Origin: Pandoraea bronchicola
GTDB lineage: Bacteria; Pseudomonadota; Gammaproteobacteria; Burkholderiales; Burkholderiaceae
NCBI RefSeq assembly: GCF_902459805.1
Contig: NZ_CABPST010000015.1
Location: 62,001-126,000 of the forward strand
Direction of reading: 5' to 3'
Length of the DNA stretch: 64,000 bases
Both the position numbers and the translations under genes were made by a program. Below the pieces are notes generated by a model. The model worked only from the letters and a program-made list of their open reading frames with translations. It searched no databases and had not been told where the DNA came from. Positions 63,001 through 64,000 of this stretch are shown one piece after another (positions within the stretch are counted from its first letter, which is position 1; every line of letters starts with the position of its first letter).

Positions 63001-63712
63001 TGTCCCCGATTTTGAAATCGGAAAGGGTGACATCCGATAGACCGAAGTGAAACGCCTGATAAAGGTATTGCTTGTGGTCATAGAATTCCGTGTAGGGCGT
63101 ACTCGCGAGATCGGGGACCACTTTGTTGTAGCCGACACACACGAGCATCGGCTCGTACTGCCGTACCGAGTTTCGACCGCCGGTAAGCGAGTACGTCGGA
63201 GTTTGACTGTTCGGCTGATTGACCGAGTTAAACGATGCCCTGGGCGGCGGCAACAACGCATTGACGAGGAGAGAGCCACCGACCATGATCGCGGCGGCCG
63301 CAAGCCCGTTCGCTACCAAGATTCCGTTTGCGCCCAGAGTCGCTGCCAGGCCGATCCCGCCAAACTGAGAGACCGCCATAGCGCCAAGCTGCGGCGCGAA
63401 AGCCGCTACAGCGACAAGCGCTACCGTGCGCAGCACCTTACCGACACCACCTCCACCGCCTTCCAGCGTGGTCCGAATCACAATCCTGTCGCCAGCTTGC
63501 GGAATCAGGTGCTCCCAGTTCTCCGATGGCACAGGGATGCCGTTGCACCATAAGGAAACAGCGCCGTACGGGAGTTTCACACCATGCCGCGCCAGGTAGT
63601 CGCCGATCGTCTCATCGTCAAGAAACCCTGCGTAAAAGACTGCTCGCCCATCAGACGTCAACGGGTGCGGCATATGCACCAATGCGGGCGCCTGACGCTC
63701 AATCACTTCCAT
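60056..63712 (-). CDS. Tail-tip attachment protein (lambda J-like)
   Basis: This 1218-residue protein overlaps the NlpC/P60 gene by 10 nt, as J follows the K/I genes in lambda-like phages. The N-terminal part includes a compact domain ('IGDYLARHGVKLPYGAVSLWCNG') and a hydrophobic segment (about 100-150). The middle contains the J-type repeats and the 'DDIIVNFTNPDKGW'-type portion, and the C-terminal quarter has fibronectin-III-like modules ('LIWSEVVDPRAIDYEVRQG') that likely contact the receptor. It forms the central tip that docks on the host outer membrane. Confidence 0.9.
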   Translation of the reverse strand: MEVIERQAPALVHMPHPLTSDGRAVFYAGFLDDETIGDYLARHGVKLPYGAVSLWCNGIPVPSENWEHLIPQAGDRIVIRTTLEGGGGGVGKVLRTVALVAVAAFAPQLGAMAVSQFGGIGLAATLGANGILVANGLAAAAIMVGGSLLVNALLPPPRASFNSVNQPNSQTPTYSLTGGRNSVRQYEPMLVCVGYNKVVPDLASTPYTEFYDHKQYLYQAFHFGLSDVTLSDFKIGDTPIGSYEDVSIEVSGADGKLSLIAGNVDSQNVQDLSAGTGWVQRTTSVDTIAIAVDIVATLYHVNDQGGLDSRSVAFQMQYRVAGTGNWLDFGGGVVTITGATQSPQRYTFRGYVARGQFDVRVQKLTEDAADSRDSNAVSWSQLRSYQQDSGDYTGQTRVGVRILASAQLNGSIDTFSAMATAVCPVWTGTSWVTKATSNPGWWFLWWARGKFINGRRIYGAGLPDSRIDIEGIKEFAAYCDSKGLTVNFVQGAGLSIGAMADQIALCGDGSSTWLTGKLGVVWDAPDQPSVMQFGPFNIKRDSFQVEYNTENLADEIIVNFTNPDKGWVVDQVRAKPPNVTAPTNPVTLDFVGCTSVTLAGRKANLMAAGQYYHRRKVTWVSDLEGFVAQRGDVVELSHDMTAWSYSGRLLGGDRDTLRLDRSVPLAQTQGYVGVRFPDGTYRVFGVNGGAGMSDTLKLTRGIPAELPVPDEHAEMVPYDWVFVYDPLATPGKRVKITSVTPQSGGNEVQIIATDEEAGYYAAAAGGYDYVPPRQYSHLNGDVLSLMFNEQLLDGATGRTRVILSWTTGVPTKASVFVSIDDGPPTRYEVDGNSLEIQAYSNDVVQASVQPAPLVQLQQSAQGKSGRYVVQGLLQALATPRNVSTVYRDQLTHVIWSEVVDPRAIDYEVRQGATWQSASLVVNTPVTDIVAVGDGTYWIATRYQSPIGSVLYSPPASIVIAGASLVRNVIAVHEEAPDWSGTLTGGAAVNGGVLILAGQGDILSETNVLGVPNVLEYGGVAGAGSYTIPTSHEIDIGRVAACQLLITSSVHGIRSTENILAAINVFDNPDVLGEALGLSVSAKPQIAVAQADGVFGPWRDFLPGIYSGRKFTARLLLESTDPAIHPAVDQFSFAVDVPDRLDTGTNVPVAAGGATVTFASSFNAGPNADPQPHVQITLLNAIAGDQVVLTNSTLAGFNVKVVNGSADVARSINWSAQGY

Positions 63713-64000
63713 TTGTAGAATCCGTCCAGTTTGAAGCCGCTTCCCTCCAGTTCTCGAACGCGGTGGCGAACCACCTGCATAGCTTCACGAGAGTTGTGAA
63801 GCACCCACGCCACGCCGTTTTGCTCGTAGTACACGCCGACATGCGCGAGCCGACCTCGCGCGATCATGACCACAGCATCCCCGTCGGCGGGTTCTTTGGT
63901 CCGCTCACCGATTTCGTCGCAGCAGCGCGCAACCAGTGCCGAGTCCGCAAACGGTCCCTCACCACGTGCGCGCGGAATTCCGACGTCGCGGCCAAACACT
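63703..64000 (-). CDS. NlpC/P60-family tail assembly protein (K-like), partial at right edge
   Basis: The visible 98 residues are the C-terminal portion, 'VVMIARGRLAHVGVYYEQNGVAWVLHNSREAMQVVRHRVRELEG' (in parts). The 'HVGVYY' catalytic His region and the later 'VLHNSREA' with the third catalytic residue mark an NlpC/P60 peptidase, as in lambda K. The catalytic Cys lies off the window. It acts in tail assembly and may open peptidoglycan during infection. The frame remains open to the edge, so the start is not in the window. Confidence 0.85.
   Translation of the reverse strand, partial: VFGRDVGIPRARGEGPFADSALVARCCDEIGERTKEPADGDAVVMIARGRLAHVGVYYEQNGVAWVLHNSREAMQVVRHRVRELEGSGFKLDGFYKWK

Larger units (their letters stand above)
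54277..64000. mobile_element. Lambda-like tailed prophage, late tail/lysis end (continues beyond window)
   Basis: From the att site rightward all genes are on the minus strand and in late-gene order (NlpC/P60, J, fibre, fibre assembly, acyltransferase, holins, lysozyme, spanins). J and the K-like protein indicate a siphovirus tail. The integrase, head and early genes are outside the window, so the prophage's completeness and ability to induce cannot be judged. Confidence 0.92.

Overview
The window is high-GC DNA from a Gram-negative betaproteobacterium. The nearest fit is a Burkholderiaceae genome of the Pandoraea/Burkholderia type. This placement is inferred from three Burkholderia-type general porins whose mature N-termini read roughly 'SSVTLYGV', a 70-residue S21 protein, a LIV-type ABC operon, and a giant filamentous-haemagglutinin-like protein ending in a DUF3739-like region. 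No species call is possible from the sequence alone.

Region A (1-8.6 kb) is one minus-strand operon: GntR/UTRA regulator, Tat-exported binding protein, LivH-M-G-F, and an aconitase-superfamily (LeuC/LeuD-like) hydratase pair. A porin lies upstream. A conserved 42-bp element with an inverted repeat sits over the promoters of both gntR and the porin, so the regulator probably controls itself, the uptake operon and the outer-membrane channel. Region B (8.7-13.6 kb) holds a LysR regulator divergent from a three-gene set (ferredoxin-fold protein, tautomerase-like protein, metallo-beta-lactamase-fold hydrolase), then a membrane diguanylate cyclase. Region C (13.9-19.5 kb) holds tRNA-Arg(CCU), a gene remnant abutting it, a large inverted repeat, a glycosyltransferase-like protein, a WbuC-like cupin, rpsU, a porin and a protein with a Lys/Ala/Pro-rich tail.

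Region D (19.5-34.9 kb) is a surface-signalling-like operon. A TTG-started periplasmic protein combines an STN domain with a TonB-C-like domain. It is translationally coupled to an ECF sigma factor, followed by a FecR-type anti-sigma factor and a 4080-residue exoprotein. Two near-identical promoter-like elements, GAAAAATAGTTGAGGG-N15-TTCGTC, lie upstream of fecR and of the exoprotein gene. They are good candidates for the targets of this sigma factor. A broken copy of the exoprotein C-terminus, carrying a 10-nt tandem repeat, follows the gene.

Region E (35.4-54 kb) is a catabolic/transport cluster: aldehyde dehydrogenase, AraC regulator, UbiD and UbiX, then a long minus-strand run (HyuA, HyuB, porin, thiamine-diphosphate enzyme, FAD oxidoreductase, three-gene ABC importer). 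Divergent from this run are a second importer-type binding protein and an Asp/Glu-racemase-family protein. The layout suggests uptake and breakdown of an aromatic or cyclic-amide compound, but the substrate is not visible from sequence.

Region F (54.3-64 kb, continuing off the right edge) is the late end of a lambda-like tailed prophage integrated at the 3' end of a tRNA-Pro(UGG) gene. It contains NlpC/P60 tail protein, J-like tip protein, tail fibre, fibre-assembly protein, an OafA-type acyltransferase (a likely lysogenic-conversion gene), two holin candidates, a T4-type lysozyme and a spanin pair with Rz1 nested inside Rz. The integrase and the intact tRNA must lie outside the window.
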